From: JAEYFP01 sp964579795
Lineage (GTDB): Bacteria > Bacillota > Clostridia > Lachnospirales > Lachnospiraceae
Length of the DNA stretch: 64,000 nt
Reading direction: 5' to 3'
NCBI GenBank assembly: GCA_964579795.1
Contig: CAZOHM010000009.1
Coordinates: 15,263-79,262 of the forward strand
Positions 17,765-26,938 of the stretch are shown piece after piece (position 1 is the first letter of the stretch; each line of letters begins with the position of its first letter). The notes beneath the pieces were generated by a model. It was given only the letters and a program-made list of their open reading frames with translations. It had not been told where the DNA came from and did not search any database. A program made the translations under genes and the position numbers.

Positions 17765-17768
17765 TAGT

Positions 17769-17805
17769 AGAACGTCGCCGTATTATGGCGGCGTTCTGCA
17801 TTTTT
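17769..17805 (+). terminator. Hairpin with T tract between clpX and lon
   Basis: AGAACGTCGCCG pairs with the GGCGGCGTTCT arm (one T-G pair), then TGCATTTTT. It probably terminates or attenuates clpPX transcription before lon. Confidence 0.75.
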
Positions 17806-17836
17806 GTGAAAATGCAGAAGTTAACGAGGAGTAAAG

Positions 17837-20215
17837 ATGGCAAGAATAACGAAGAAAAAAATACCGGCAGTTGCACTTCGAGGATTAACTGTTATGCCGA
17901 GTATGATAATACATTTTGATTTGAACAGAGAACAGTCAGTACATGCAGTAGAACGTGCAATGTTAAAAGACCAGATACTGTTTCTTGTCACACAAAAGGC
18001 GGCGGAAACTGTGACGCCTGTACTTGCAGATTTATGTGAGGTGGGAACACTTGCAAAAATCAAGCAGGTGCTGAAGCTTCCTAATGGCATAGTACGTGTT
18101 CTTGTGGAAGGATTATCACGAGCAAAGCTATGTGAGATTGATGAGGCAGAAACAGCATATTTACTTGCTGTTATTAAACAGTACCCAAAAGAGAATGAGG
18201 AAGATGTGCTTAGCCTGGAAACTGGAGCAGATGTAGAGGCAGAACTTGGAAATCATGCAAAATCCGAGGCTGCTGCAGAATTGACTGCTATGGTCAGGAG
18301 CCTGAGAGAGTTACTTGCAGAGTATCTTGTTTACAATCCGCGTATGAGCAAAACGTTGGAAAAACAATTTGAAGAATCAAAAAATCTCTCTGAACTGCTA
18401 GATTTTGTATCTGTTAATTTTCCAATGGGGCAGGCAGACAGGCAGCGTATATTGGAGGCTGTTGATGTTAGAGAACGTTTTTCTGTGCTGACTTCAATTC
18501 TGCTTCGCGAAATAGAAATTCTTGGTGTTAAGAAAACTCTACAGGAGCAGGTAAAAGAGCGTGTAGATAAAAATCAAAAGGAATATGTGCTTCGTGAGCA
18601 GATGAAGTATATCAAAGAAGAATTAGGGGAAGGAAACACCGGGACTGATGCAGAGCATTTTAGGGAAGCGGTTGATAAGCTGAAAGCATCCAAAGAAATT
18701 AAGGATAAGATAAGAAAAGAAATTGACCGATTTGGTCAGAACCCTGCCAGTTCTTCAGAGAGTGCAGTTTCCAGAGGCTATATTGAAACATTGTTGGAAA
18801 TGCCATGGGATAAAGTATCAAAGGATAATAAAGATATTGACCATGCTGAGGAGATATTAAACGCAGACCATTATGGAATGGAAAAGGTAAAGGAAAGGAT
18901 GCTGGAATTTCTGGCAGTCAGAAATTTGACAAAGAAAGGAGACAGTCCGATTATTTGTCTGATTGGACCACCGGGAACAGGAAAAACATCCATAGCCAGA
19001 TCTGTTGCGAGAGCCTTGAACAAAGAATATATAAGAATTTGTCTTGGCGGTGTCAGGGATGAGGCAGAGATACGCGGACACAGAAGAACCTATGTAGGCG
19101 CATTACCCGGACGAATCGCAATGGGCTTAAAGAATGCCGGAGTAAAGAATCCGCTTATGCTGCTTGACGAAATTGACAAAATGAGCAGCGATTATAAAGG
19201 AGATACTGCATCTGCTCTGCTGGAGGTGCTTGACAGTGAACAAAACTGTAAGTTCCGTGATCACTATATTGAATTGCCAATCGATTTATCAGACGTACTG
19301 TTTATTGCAACTGCAAACTCAGCAGCAGATATTCCAAGGCCTTTGTTAGACAGAATGGAACTGATTGAGGTTACGAGTTATACTGAAAATGAAAAGGTTC
19401 ACATTGCAAAAGAGCATCTGATCAAAAAGCAGATGGAAAAGAACGGATTGAGCCAGGACAGGCTTTCCATTCAAGATAAGGCACTTGAAAAGATCGTTAG
19501 AAATTATACACGAGAAGCAGGCGTTCGTAATCTGGAGAGAAAGATTGGAGAAATTTGCAGAAAAACTGCCAGAAAGATATGGCAGGAGCATAAAGAAACA
19601 GTGAAAGTGACACCTAAGAATCTCGAGCAGTTTCTTGGGAAAGAGCGTTATCAGTATGATATGGCAAATGAAGTGGATGAAATAGGAATTGTACGTGGAC
19701 TAGCATGGACGAGTGTTGGTGGTGATACATTACAGATTGAGGTCAATGTTATGCCGGGAAAGGGAGAAATTCTCCTGACAGGGCAGCTTGGCGATGTTAT
19801 GAAGGAATCTGCGCAGGCCGGAATAAGCTATATTCGTTCGATTAGTCAAAAGAATGGGATTGCTCAGGATTTCTTTAAAAAGAATGACTTTCATATTCAC
19901 ATTCCACAGGGATCTGTGCCAAAGGATGGTCCGAGTGCGGGAATTACAATGGCAACTGCATTGTTTTCTGCCATTACAAAGAAACCGGTACATGCCGATG
20001 TGGCGATGACAGGTGAAATCTCACTTCGGGGACGAGTACTTCCGATTGGCGGACTGAAAGAAAAAATACTTGCAGCAAAAAATGCAGGAATTAAAAAGGT
20101 TCTTGTACCGGTAAAAAACAAACGGGATATTGCAGAAATATCTGATGAAATCAAGAAAGGTCTGACCATTGTATTTGTCGAAACAATGGAAGAGGTGCTA
20201 AAGGAAGCAATATGA
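17837..20215 (+). CDS. lon: ATP-dependent protease Lon
   Basis: A 792-residue cytoplasmic AAA+ protease of the LonA type. It has an N-terminal substrate-binding domain, a coiled middle region, and Walker A GPPGTGKTS with Lys at about 383. The C-terminal peptidase domain has the dyad Ser700 (KDGPSAG) and Lys743 (GGLKEKIL), 43 residues apart as in E. coli. It degrades misfolded and regulatory proteins. Its last four bases overlap the engB start (ATGA), so the two are coupled. The ribosome site is GAGGAG. Confidence 0.97.
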   Translation: MARITKKKIPAVALRGLTVMPSMIIHFDLNREQSVHAVERAMLKDQILFLVTQKAAETVTPVLADLCEVGTLAKIKQVLKLPNGIVRVLVEGLSRAKLCEIDEAETAYLLAVIKQYPKENEEDVLSLETGADVEAELGNHAKSEAAAELTAMVRSLRELLAEYLVYNPRMSKTLEKQFEESKNLSELLDFVSVNFPMGQADRQRILEAVDVRERFSVLTSILLREIEILGVKKTLQEQVKERVDKNQKEYVLREQMKYIKEELGEGNTGTDAEHFREAVDKLKASKEIKDKIRKEIDRFGQNPASSSESAVSRGYIETLLEMPWDKVSKDNKDIDHAEEILNADHYGMEKVKERMLEFLAVRNLTKKGDSPIICLIGPPGTGKTSIARSVARALNKEYIRICLGGVRDEAEIRGHRRTYVGALPGRIAMGLKNAGVKNPLMLLDEIDKMSSDYKGDTASALLEVLDSEQNCKFRDHYIELPIDLSDVLFIATANSAADIPRPLLDRMELIEVTSYTENEKVHIAKEHLIKKQMEKNGLSQDRLSIQDKALEKIVRNYTREAGVRNLERKIGEICRKTARKIWQEHKETVKVTPKNLEQFLGKERYQYDMANEVDEIGIVRGLAWTSVGGDTLQIEVNVMPGKGEILLTGQLGDVMKESAQAGISYIRSISQKNGIAQDFFKKNDFHIHIPQGSVPKDGPSAGITMATALFSAITKKPVHADVAMTGEISLRGRVLPIGGLKEKILAAKNAGIKKVLVPVKNKRDIAEISDEIKKGLTIVFVETMEEVLKEAI

Positions 20216-20805
20216 AAATAAAAAATGTAAATTTGGAAACTGTCTGTGGTGTAACCAGCACCTTACCCCAAAACGCGTTACCTGAAATAGCCTTTGCCGG
20301 AAAGAGTAATGTGGGAAAATCGTCATTAATCAATGCGTTGATGAACAGAAAGTCATTGGCACGAACATCAGGACAGCCCGGAAAAACACAGACAATCAAT
20401 TACTACAATATCAACAGCGAACTTTATTTTGTGGATTTACCCGGATATGGATACGCAAAGGTTTCAAAAGAAGAAAAAGAACGATGGGGAAAAATGGTTG
20501 AAAATTATCTTCATTCGTCCAAACAGCTGAAAGCTGTTTTCCTTCTGATTGATATCAGGCATGAGCCATCTGCTAATGACAAAAATATGTACGATTGGAT
20601 ATGCAGCAATGGATTTACACCAATTATCATAGCTACAAAGCTTGATAAGATTAACAGAAGCCAGATTGATAAGAATATGAAAACAATCAGAACGACACTT
20701 GATGTGAAAAAAGAGAGCACGATGATTCCGTTTTCTGCTTTGACAAAGCAGGGGAGAGAGGTGATTTATGAAGCAATCGACCAAATACTTGAAAATAACA
20801 GTTAA
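20212..20805 (+). CDS. engB: Ribosome biogenesis GTPase YsxC/EngB
   Basis: A 197-residue Era/Obg-class GTPase needed for late 50S subunit assembly. G motifs are visible: G1 GKSNVGKSS, G3 DLPGYGYAK, G4 TKLDK and G5 SAL. The start overlaps lon by four bases. The order lon-engB is conserved across Firmicutes. The 3' end is overlapped for 38 bases by the next gene. Confidence 0.96.
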   Translation: MKIKNVNLETVCGVTSTLPQNALPEIAFAGKSNVGKSSLINALMNRKSLARTSGQPGKTQTINYYNINSELYFVDLPGYGYAKVSKEEKERWGKMVENYLHSSKQLKAVFLLIDIRHEPSANDKNMYDWICSNGFTPIIIATKLDKINRSQIDKNMKTIRTTLDVKKESTMIPFSALTKQGREVIYEAIDQILENNS

Positions 20806-22018
20806 CATTGTAACAATGATTTTGGCAGTTACTTTTTGCATTTGGATTCTTCCAAAGATTATTGTATATTTTATGCCGTTTGTTGTAGCGGGTGTTATTG
20901 CATTGATTGCCAATCCGCTCGTGAAATTTCTGGAGAAAAGAATTAAACTTGTCAGAAAGGCTGGAACTGCATTTGTGATTATTGTCGTCCTAGGTGTAGT
21001 TGTTTTGACGATTTATTTTGTGATTGTCAAGCTGATTAGTGAAATAAATGGTTTTTTGACAACAGCGCCACAAATATGGGAGACAACAAGCAGCACTGTG
21101 AGGGAAGTTTCTACAAAGTTTGACAGATTATTTAACAGAATGCCGATTGGTTTTCAGGAATGGATGAATGGAATTGGTGACAGCTTTGGTAAAAACATGA
21201 CAGAATGGTTTCAGAATTCGGGAACGCCGATAGCGGAAAGTGCCAGTAATATGGCAAAAAATGTACCACTTGCAATTGTGGGAATTATCATGTCAATTCT
21301 TGCCTCGTATATGTTCGTAGCAGAACGGGATTATATGATTCATATTATTCAGAAGGTTTTCCCGGCAAGGATGCAGGAACGTTTTCATCTTGTTTATGCA
21401 ACAATGAGGAATGCAGTTGGTGGATATTTTAAGGCACAGTTTAAGATTATGGGAGTCGTATATGTGATTCTTTTGATTGGACTGGCAATTCTAAATGTGA
21501 AATATGCGTTTTTAATTGCACTGTTGATTGCGTTACTTGATTTCCTTCCTTTCTTTGGGACAGGAGCAGTCATGTGGCCGTGGGCAGTAATTGCATTTTT
21601 TCAGAATAATTATAAGCTGACAATCGGACTGGCTATTATCTGGGCTATCAGTCAGTTGGTCAGGCAGCTGATTCAGCCAAAGCTTGTTGGTGAATCCATT
21701 GGATTGGAGCCAATACCGACATTGGTGTTTTTGTATATTGGATTTCGTGTCAGTGGAGCTGCCGGCTTGATTTTAGCAGTGCCTATCGGTATGATTGTTA
21801 TCAATTTGTATCGAGCAGGTGTGTTTAGTAACTTTGTTTACAGTGTGCAGATACTTGCAAAGGATTTGAGCAAAATCAGGAGGTTCGAAAAAGAGGATCT
21901 TGTAAAAGAAGGAATTTTGACGACAGAAGAGTTTGAAACGATTGTAAAAGAAGTGCATGAGGAAGAAAAGGAAAGCAGGGAGCAGGATGAGAAACATCAG
22001 GATGATTCTGCAGTATGA
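20768..22018 (+). CDS. AI-2E family membrane transporter
   Basis: A 416-residue membrane protein with about eight helices and the family's C-terminal motif region (LLDFLPFFGTG and QLIQPKLVGESIGLEPIPTLVFLYIG in key positions). Members are putative exporters; some act in signal export or Na+/Li+-H+ antiport, and others have no assigned role. The start lies 38 bases inside engB with GGAGAGAGG as ribosome site, so the overlap looks real. The C-terminal tail is highly charged (EEEKESREQDEK), which is cytosolic. The substrate is not predictable. Confidence 0.85.
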   Translation: MKQSTKYLKITVNIVTMILAVTFCIWILPKIIVYFMPFVVAGVIALIANPLVKFLEKRIKLVRKAGTAFVIIVVLGVVVLTIYFVIVKLISEINGFLTTAPQIWETTSSTVREVSTKFDRLFNRMPIGFQEWMNGIGDSFGKNMTEWFQNSGTPIAESASNMAKNVPLAIVGIIMSILASYMFVAERDYMIHIIQKVFPARMQERFHLVYATMRNAVGGYFKAQFKIMGVVYVILLIGLAILNVKYAFLIALLIALLDFLPFFGTGAVMWPWAVIAFFQNNYKLTIGLAIIWAISQLVRQLIQPKLVGESIGLEPIPTLVFLYIGFRVSGAAGLILAVPIGMIVINLYRAGVFSNFVYSVQILAKDLSKIRRFEKEDLVKEGILTTEEFETIVKEVHEEEKESREQDEKHQDDSAV

Positions 22019-22730
22019 AGGAACACGTTATCAAGGATGGCAGAAGCAGACATCAACTGCTAATACGATACAAGGTAAATTAGAAGAGCTTCTTTCAAAA
22101 ATGACAGGAGAAAAAATAGAACTTCAAGGCTCTGGACGAACAGACGCAGGCGTACATGCAAAAGGACAAATTGCCAATTTTCACACAGACTGTGAAATGG
22201 CTGTTGAAAAAATGCAGGAATATATTAATCAATATTTACCCGAGGATATTCGTGTGCTGTCTGTGACAGAAGTATCCGAACGGTTTCACAGCAGACTTCA
22301 TGCAGTTGAAAAGGTGTACCAGTACAGGATTCATAATGCAGAAGTGGCAGATGTGTTTACAAGACGATATACTTATCATGATACAGACAGTCTGAATGTT
22401 GATCTTATGCGTGAGGCAGCCGCACTTTTGTGTGGAACACACGATTATAAGGCGTTCTGCACAAACAAGAGATTAAAAAAATCAACAGTCAGGACCATTT
22501 CTTCGATCAATATTGAGCATGTTGGTGATGAACTGCAGATTACATATTGCGGGAATGGATTTTTGTATCATATGGTCAGAATTATGACCGGAACATTACT
22601 GGAAGTAGGAACAGGGCAGAGAGTGCCTGCAGATATGCCACAAATCCTTGCATCAAAAAACCGCGAAAATGCGGGAATGCTTGTGCCTGGACAAGGACTG
22701 ACACTGTTGGAGGTCAGATATCATGATTAA
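21987..22730 (+). CDS. truA: tRNA pseudouridine synthase A
   Basis: A 247-residue enzyme making pseudouridine at tRNA positions 38-40. The catalytic Asp is in GSGRTDAGVHAKGQ (about residue 50), and GNGFLYHMVRIMTGTLLEVG is the C-terminal family signature. The start at 21987 gives the expected N-terminus MRNIRMILQYEG; the frame is open to 21957 but the extra ten residues are basic and unlike the family. It overlaps the upstream gene end by about 30 bases and the downstream CDF gene by eight bases, forming one transcript. Confidence 0.93.
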   Translation: MRNIRMILQYEGTRYQGWQKQTSTANTIQGKLEELLSKMTGEKIELQGSGRTDAGVHAKGQIANFHTDCEMAVEKMQEYINQYLPEDIRVLSVTEVSERFHSRLHAVEKVYQYRIHNAEVADVFTRRYTYHDTDSLNVDLMREAAALLCGTHDYKAFCTNKRLKKSTVRTISSINIEHVGDELQITYCGNGFLYHMVRIMTGTLLEVGTGQRVPADMPQILASKNRENAGMLVPGQGLTLLEVRYHD

Positions 22731-23889
22731 TATATTGGCAAAAAGATTTGTAAAGGATTACGATAATGTGGAGAATGCGTCAGTCAGACAGTCATATGGC
22801 GTATTATGCGGAGCAGTTGGAGTTTTTTTTAACATAGTGTTGTTTTTTATGAAGGTGTTTGCCAGTATACTCAGCGGATCTGTTGCAATTATGGCAGATG
22901 CGTTTAATAACCTTTCTGATGCAGGCTCTTCTATTATTATGATGGTTGGCTTTAAAATGTCAGGTCAGAAACCTGATCCGGAGCATCCATTTGGGCATGG
23001 CAGAATTGAATATGTAACCGGATTGATAGTATCAATGATGATTATTTTGATGGGAATAGAGCTTGTTAGGACGTCTGTTGATAAAATTCTGCATCCATCA
23101 GATGTCAGCTTTACAAATGTGACAATCATCATTTTGATAATCTCTGTATTAGTGAAGCTTTATATGTATTCTTACAACAAAAAGACATCTGATAAGATTA
23201 GCTCGGCTGCTATGAATGCGACGGCACTTGACAGCTTCACTGATTCTGCTGCGACATCCATTGTCCTGCTTTCCATGATGATTTCAGAGTTTACAGGTGC
23301 TCATGTTGATGGAATCTGCGGATTGCTCGTTGCTGCATTTATTTTGTATACGGGATTCAGTTCGGCAAAGGATACACTTGATCCATTGCTTGGTGCCAAG
23401 CCGGATGAAGAATATATCGATAAGATTGAAAAATTTGTAACCTCCTATCCGAATGTATTGGGTGTTCATGATTTGATCATTCATGATTATGGTCCCGGAC
23501 GTGTGATGATTTCCCTTCATGCGGAAGTACCGTCTGATGGTGATATTATGGAACTGCATGATACGATCGACAATATTGAAAAGCGCCTAAAAGAAATACT
23601 TGGTTGTGAAGCAGTTATTCATATGGATCCTGTTGTTGTGGATGATGATGTAACAAATCGTATGAAAAAACTGACAGAGTTGATTGTAAAAGGAATTGAT
23701 GAACAATTGACAATGCATGATTTTCGTATGGTACAGGGTCCAACACATACGAATCTGATATTTGATGTAGTTGTTCCATTTGATTTCAAAATTTCTGATA
23801 AAGAAGTTACGGAAACAATTGTCAGCCATGTACGCGATTTACCGGGTAATCATTTCGCAGTTGTGAATATTGACAAACCATATATGTAA
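22723..23889 (+). CDS. Cation diffusion facilitator (CDF) metal transporter
   Basis: A 388-residue protein that exports divalent metals (Zn, Fe, Mn or Co) by proton exchange. Transmembrane helices carry the metal-site residues ADAFNNLSDAG and ALDSFTDSA (two D-x3-D-like sites), with HPFGHGRIEYV between helices. The protein is longer than the usual ~300 residues. The C-terminal cytosolic region from about residue 210 holds the standard dimer domain plus an extra ~80 residues rich in His, Asp and Met (VIHMDPVVVDDD onward). It overlaps truA by eight bases. Metal specificity cannot be read from sequence. Confidence 0.9.
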   Translation: MINILAKRFVKDYDNVENASVRQSYGVLCGAVGVFFNIVLFFMKVFASILSGSVAIMADAFNNLSDAGSSIIMMVGFKMSGQKPDPEHPFGHGRIEYVTGLIVSMMIILMGIELVRTSVDKILHPSDVSFTNVTIIILIISVLVKLYMYSYNKKTSDKISSAAMNATALDSFTDSAATSIVLLSMMISEFTGAHVDGICGLLVAAFILYTGFSSAKDTLDPLLGAKPDEEYIDKIEKFVTSYPNVLGVHDLIIHDYGPGRVMISLHAEVPSDGDIMELHDTIDNIEKRLKEILGCEAVIHMDPVVVDDDVTNRMKKLTELIVKGIDEQLTMHDFRMVQGPTHTNLIFDVVVPFDFKISDKEVTETIVSHVRDLPGNHFAVVNIDKPYM

Positions 23890-23895
23890 AAATTC

Positions 23896-23925
23896 TTGAC
23901 GTTCAACGAAGTGGTAGCGTATAAT
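23896..23925 (+). promoter_or_regulatory. Promoter of the BMP lipoprotein gene
   Basis: TTGACG (23896-23901) and TATAAT (23920-23925) are 18 bases apart. Just downstream, TAGAA and TTCTA form an inverted repeat around a nine-base centre at about 23933-23951, a possible operator over the start of transcription. Confidence 0.75.
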
Positions 23926-23966
23926 GCTCTCGTAGAACTAACACGATTCTATTAAGGAGGAAGATT

Positions 23967-25223
23967 ATGAAAAAGAAATTACTTAGCGTAGTTTTGAGTG
24001 TTTCAATGGTAGCAGCTCTTCTTGCTGGATGTGGAAGCACAGCAGCAACAGCACCGGCAGACACAGCAGCAACAGAAGAACCTGCAGCAGAGGAACCAGC
24101 AGCAGAGGAACCAGCAGCAACAGAAGAATCAACAGATGCAGCAGCAACAGAAGAAGCTCCTGCAGAGGACACAGCAGCAGAGGGGATTTTTCCTGCAGTT
24201 GCAAAAGAAGATTTAAAGATTGGTGTAATTCATATTACTGATCCTGCAGAAGGTTCAGGATATACATACACACATGATCTTGGTATTCAGGGAATGCAGA
24301 AGAAACTTGGACTTGATGACAGCCAGATTATCAGAAAGAACAATACTTCAGATGCAGATCCTACAGCAGTTGAGAACGCTATGTTAGAGTGTATTGAAGA
24401 GGGATGCCAGATTATTTTTGCAACAAGCTATGGCTATATGGATACATGTGAAAAGCTTGCAGCAGAATATCCGGATGTTATTTTCTCACATGGTACAGGA
24501 TATAAATGTAATGGGAAGAACTTTAATAATTATTTTGGAAGAATTTATCAGGCTAGATATCTTGCAGGTATTGCTGCCGGATTAAAGACAGAATCAAATA
24601 AAATTGGTTATGTTTCTGCATTTGGTAAGACACTTTCAGAAACAGGTGGCGGTATTGATGCATTTGCAATGGGTGTTGATTCTGTGAATCCTGATGCACA
24701 GGTTTTTGTAAAGGTAACAAACAGCTGGTATGATCCGGAAGGAGAGACACAGGCAGCTCAGGCATTAATCGCAGAGGGATGCGATGTACTTGCACAGCAT
24801 TGTGATACTCCTAACCCACAGCTTGCAGCTGAAGAAGCTGGCGTTTATGGTGTTGGTTACAACTCAGATATGAGTAAGGATGCTCCTGATGCGGTTCTTT
24901 GCTCTGTAATGTGGGATTGGACAGCATACTATTCATGGGCTGTTGAGCAGGTTATCAATGGAACATGGACTGGTGAGAATTATTACGGCGGAATGGCAGA
25001 AGGTCTTGTGAAGATTTCAGATCTTGCCGACTTTAATGATCCTGAAGCAGCAGCTAAAATCGAAGAGGTTCAGGCAAAAATGTTAGATGGTTCTTTCAAT
25101 GTATTTGACGGAGTGATCGAAACAAATGACGGTTCTACTGTTGGTGAAGAAGGAAAGACACTTGACGATGCAACAATTCAGGGTGGCATTGACTGGTATT
25201 ACAAGAATGTAACAGAGAAATAA
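23967..25223 (+). CDS. BMP-family (nucleoside-binding) ABC transporter lipoprotein
   Basis: A 418-residue lipoprotein. The signal peptide ends at LLAGC, with Cys at about residue 22. An Ala/Glu/Pro/Thr-rich linker of about 45 residues follows, then a Bmp/PnrA fold (IGVIHITDPAEGSGYTY, ATSYGYMDT, SHGTGYK, GKTLSETGGGIDAFAMG). Characterised relatives bind purine nucleosides (PnrA, NupN). The ATPase and two permeases of the same type follow after a terminator and a second promoter. The binding protein can therefore be made in excess. The ribosome site is AAGGAGG. Confidence 0.9.
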   Translation: MKKKLLSVVLSVSMVAALLAGCGSTAATAPADTAATEEPAAEEPAAEEPAATEESTDAAATEEAPAEDTAAEGIFPAVAKEDLKIGVIHITDPAEGSGYTYTHDLGIQGMQKKLGLDDSQIIRKNNTSDADPTAVENAMLECIEEGCQIIFATSYGYMDTCEKLAAEYPDVIFSHGTGYKCNGKNFNNYFGRIYQARYLAGIAAGLKTESNKIGYVSAFGKTLSETGGGIDAFAMGVDSVNPDAQVFVKVTNSWYDPEGETQAAQALIAEGCDVLAQHCDTPNPQLAAEEAGVYGVGYNSDMSKDAPDAVLCSVMWDWTAYYSWAVEQVINGTWTGENYYGGMAEGLVKISDLADFNDPEAAAKIEEVQAKMLDGSFNVFDGVIETNDGSTVGEEGKTLDDATIQGGIDWYYKNVTEK

Positions 25224-25250
25224 ATTGATGATGATATACATTATTCACGA

Positions 25251-25281
25251 GGGAGTGAACCATTTGGTTTGCTCCCTTTTT
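25251..25281 (+). terminator. Terminator after the BMP lipoprotein gene
   Basis: GGGAG..AACCA pairs with TGGTT..CTCCC with a small internal loop, followed by TTTTT. It separates the lipoprotein gene from the transporter genes. Confidence 0.85.
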
Positions 25282-25321
25282 GATGTTCATCAAAGCTTTG
25301 AACCAAAACTGACAAAATCAA

Positions 25322-25371
25322 GTGTTAGTTCTACAAAATTAGTTTATTAACTAAATCATTTATGATATAAT
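25322..25371 (+). promoter_or_regulatory. Promoter/operator region of the nucleoside ABC operon
   Basis: TGATATAAT (25363-25371) is an extended -10. Upstream lie a perfect inverted repeat TTAGTT/AACTAA (25339-25354) and GTGTTAGTTCTAC (25322-25334). The latter is the exact reverse complement of bases 23932-23944 in the lipoprotein gene leader. Confidence 0.6.
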
Positions 25372-25423
25372 TTAATATAATGTGTGTGTTTAACAATGAA
25401 ATGTAAACAGGGAAGGTGCAGTC

Positions 25424-26938
25424 ATGGGTGATGGATTGAATAAATGTGCAATTGAATGTAAAGGAATAACCAAAACCTTTGGTTCAGTTGTCGCAAATGA
25501 CAAGATTGATCTTCAAGTGAATTATGGGGAAATACTAGCATTACTTGGAGAAAACGGCTCAGGAAAGACAACACTGATGAATATGCTGTCGGGTATATAT
25601 CATCCAGACAAGGGACACATTCTTCTGGATGGAAAAGAAGTGTACATCAATTCTCCGATTGATGCGGCAGCACTTGGAATAGGAATGATTCATCAGCATT
25701 TTAAGCTTGTTGATGTGTTTAATGCGATGGATAATATTGTGCTTGGTACTGACGAAAAGCATATAAAATCGCAGGTGCTTAAGGAACGGATTTTTGAAAT
25801 CAGTAAACGATTCGGTCTGGAGGTTGAACCTGAGAAAAAGATTTATGATATGTCAGTTAGTGAAAAGCAGACAGTAGAGATTATGAAAGTCTTATACAGA
25901 GGAGCCAAGATTCTGATCCTTGATGAGCCAACAGCAGTATTGACTCCGCAGGAAACAGAACAGCTTTTTACTATCCTGCGTAGAATGAAAGAGCAGGGAA
26001 GTGCAATTATTATTATCACTCATAAATTAAATGAGGTACTTGCAATTAGTGACCGAGTTACAATTCTTAGAAAAGGAAGGTCAATTGATACCGTAGAGAC
26101 AAGCGGTACCGACCAGAAAAAGCTTACAGAATTAATGGTAGGCAGATCGATTAATCTGGAAATTGACAGACCTGATCCAGAAAATGTACGAAAGGTGCTT
26201 GAAGTAAAGAATTTGAGCGTAGACAGAGATGATGGGTCACATGCTCTACTGGATGTTTCATTTGCAATAAATGCCGGAGAAATTCTTGGTGTTGCAGGTG
26301 TTGCAGGAAGCGGACAAAAAGAGCTTTGCGAATCAATTGCAGGATTGATGCATATTAAATCAGGCAATATCCTATATGAAGACCAGAATATTGTTGGAAA
26401 GACGCCTGAGGAAATATTGAATTATGGAATTACAATGTCTTTTGTACCTGAGGACAGACTTGGTATGGGTCTTGTGGCATCTATGGGTATGACGGATAAT
26501 ATGCTGCTAAAAAGCTATAAGAAAAACAAAGGCGCCTTTATTGACAGAAAACCAGCAAAAGAGCTGGCAGAGAAATTGATTGATAAGCTTGAGATTGTGA
26601 CACCAGGTACGGAGACACCTGTCAGACTGTTGTCTGGTGGAAACGTACAGAAGGTATTGCTTGGCAGAGAGATTGAGACAAAGCCGAATGTGCTGATTAC
26701 AGCATATCCAGTACGTGGATTGGATATTAATTCCTCCTACATAGTTTATGATTTGCTGAATGAACAGAAAAAAAATGGAGTTGCGGTCATGTTTGTAGGA
26801 GAGGATTTGGATGTTCTGCTGGAGTTAACAGATCGTTTGATTATTTTGTGTCATGGAGAAATACTTGGTGATGTACGGACAAAGGATATTTCAAAAGAAG
26901 ATGTCGGATTATTGATGGGAGGTGGCAAAGACAGATGA
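25424..26938 (+). CDS. Nucleoside ABC transporter ATP-binding protein (double cassette)
   Basis: A 504-residue protein with two fused ATPase domains, like YufO/NupO and RbsA. The first half has GENGSGKTT (Walker A), a modified signature SVSEKQTVEIMK and ILDEPTAVLTP (Walker B). The second half has GVAGSGQKE, the family motif SFVPEDRLGMGL and signature LSGGNVQK, but a weak Walker B (LITAYPVRGLD without Asp-Glu), as is usual for this family. It powers import through the two permeases that follow. Its stop overlaps the next start (ATGA). Confidence 0.94.
   Translation: MGDGLNKCAIECKGITKTFGSVVANDKIDLQVNYGEILALLGENGSGKTTLMNMLSGIYHPDKGHILLDGKEVYINSPIDAAALGIGMIHQHFKLVDVFNAMDNIVLGTDEKHIKSQVLKERIFEISKRFGLEVEPEKKIYDMSVSEKQTVEIMKVLYRGAKILILDEPTAVLTPQETEQLFTILRRMKEQGSAIIIITHKLNEVLAISDRVTILRKGRSIDTVETSGTDQKKLTELMVGRSINLEIDRPDPENVRKVLEVKNLSVDRDDGSHALLDVSFAINAGEILGVAGVAGSGQKELCESIAGLMHIKSGNILYEDQNIVGKTPEEILNYGITMSFVPEDRLGMGLVASMGMTDNMLLKSYKKNKGAFIDRKPAKELAEKLIDKLEIVTPGTETPVRLLSGGNVQKVLLGREIETKPNVLITAYPVRGLDINSSYIVYDLLNEQKKNGVAVMFVGEDLDVLLELTDRLIILCHGEILGDVRTKDISKEDVGLLMGGGKDR

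Noticed and set aside
24022..24241. Gln- or Arg-rich frames inside the BMP lipoprotein linker
   Set aside because: Shadow frames of the Ala/Glu-rich CAG/GCA repeats in the real gene.
25282..25423. Possible purine riboswitch before the nucleoside ABC operon
   Set aside because: The stretch between the -10 and the start codon is about 50 bases, too short for the three-way junction, and the conserved loops are absent.
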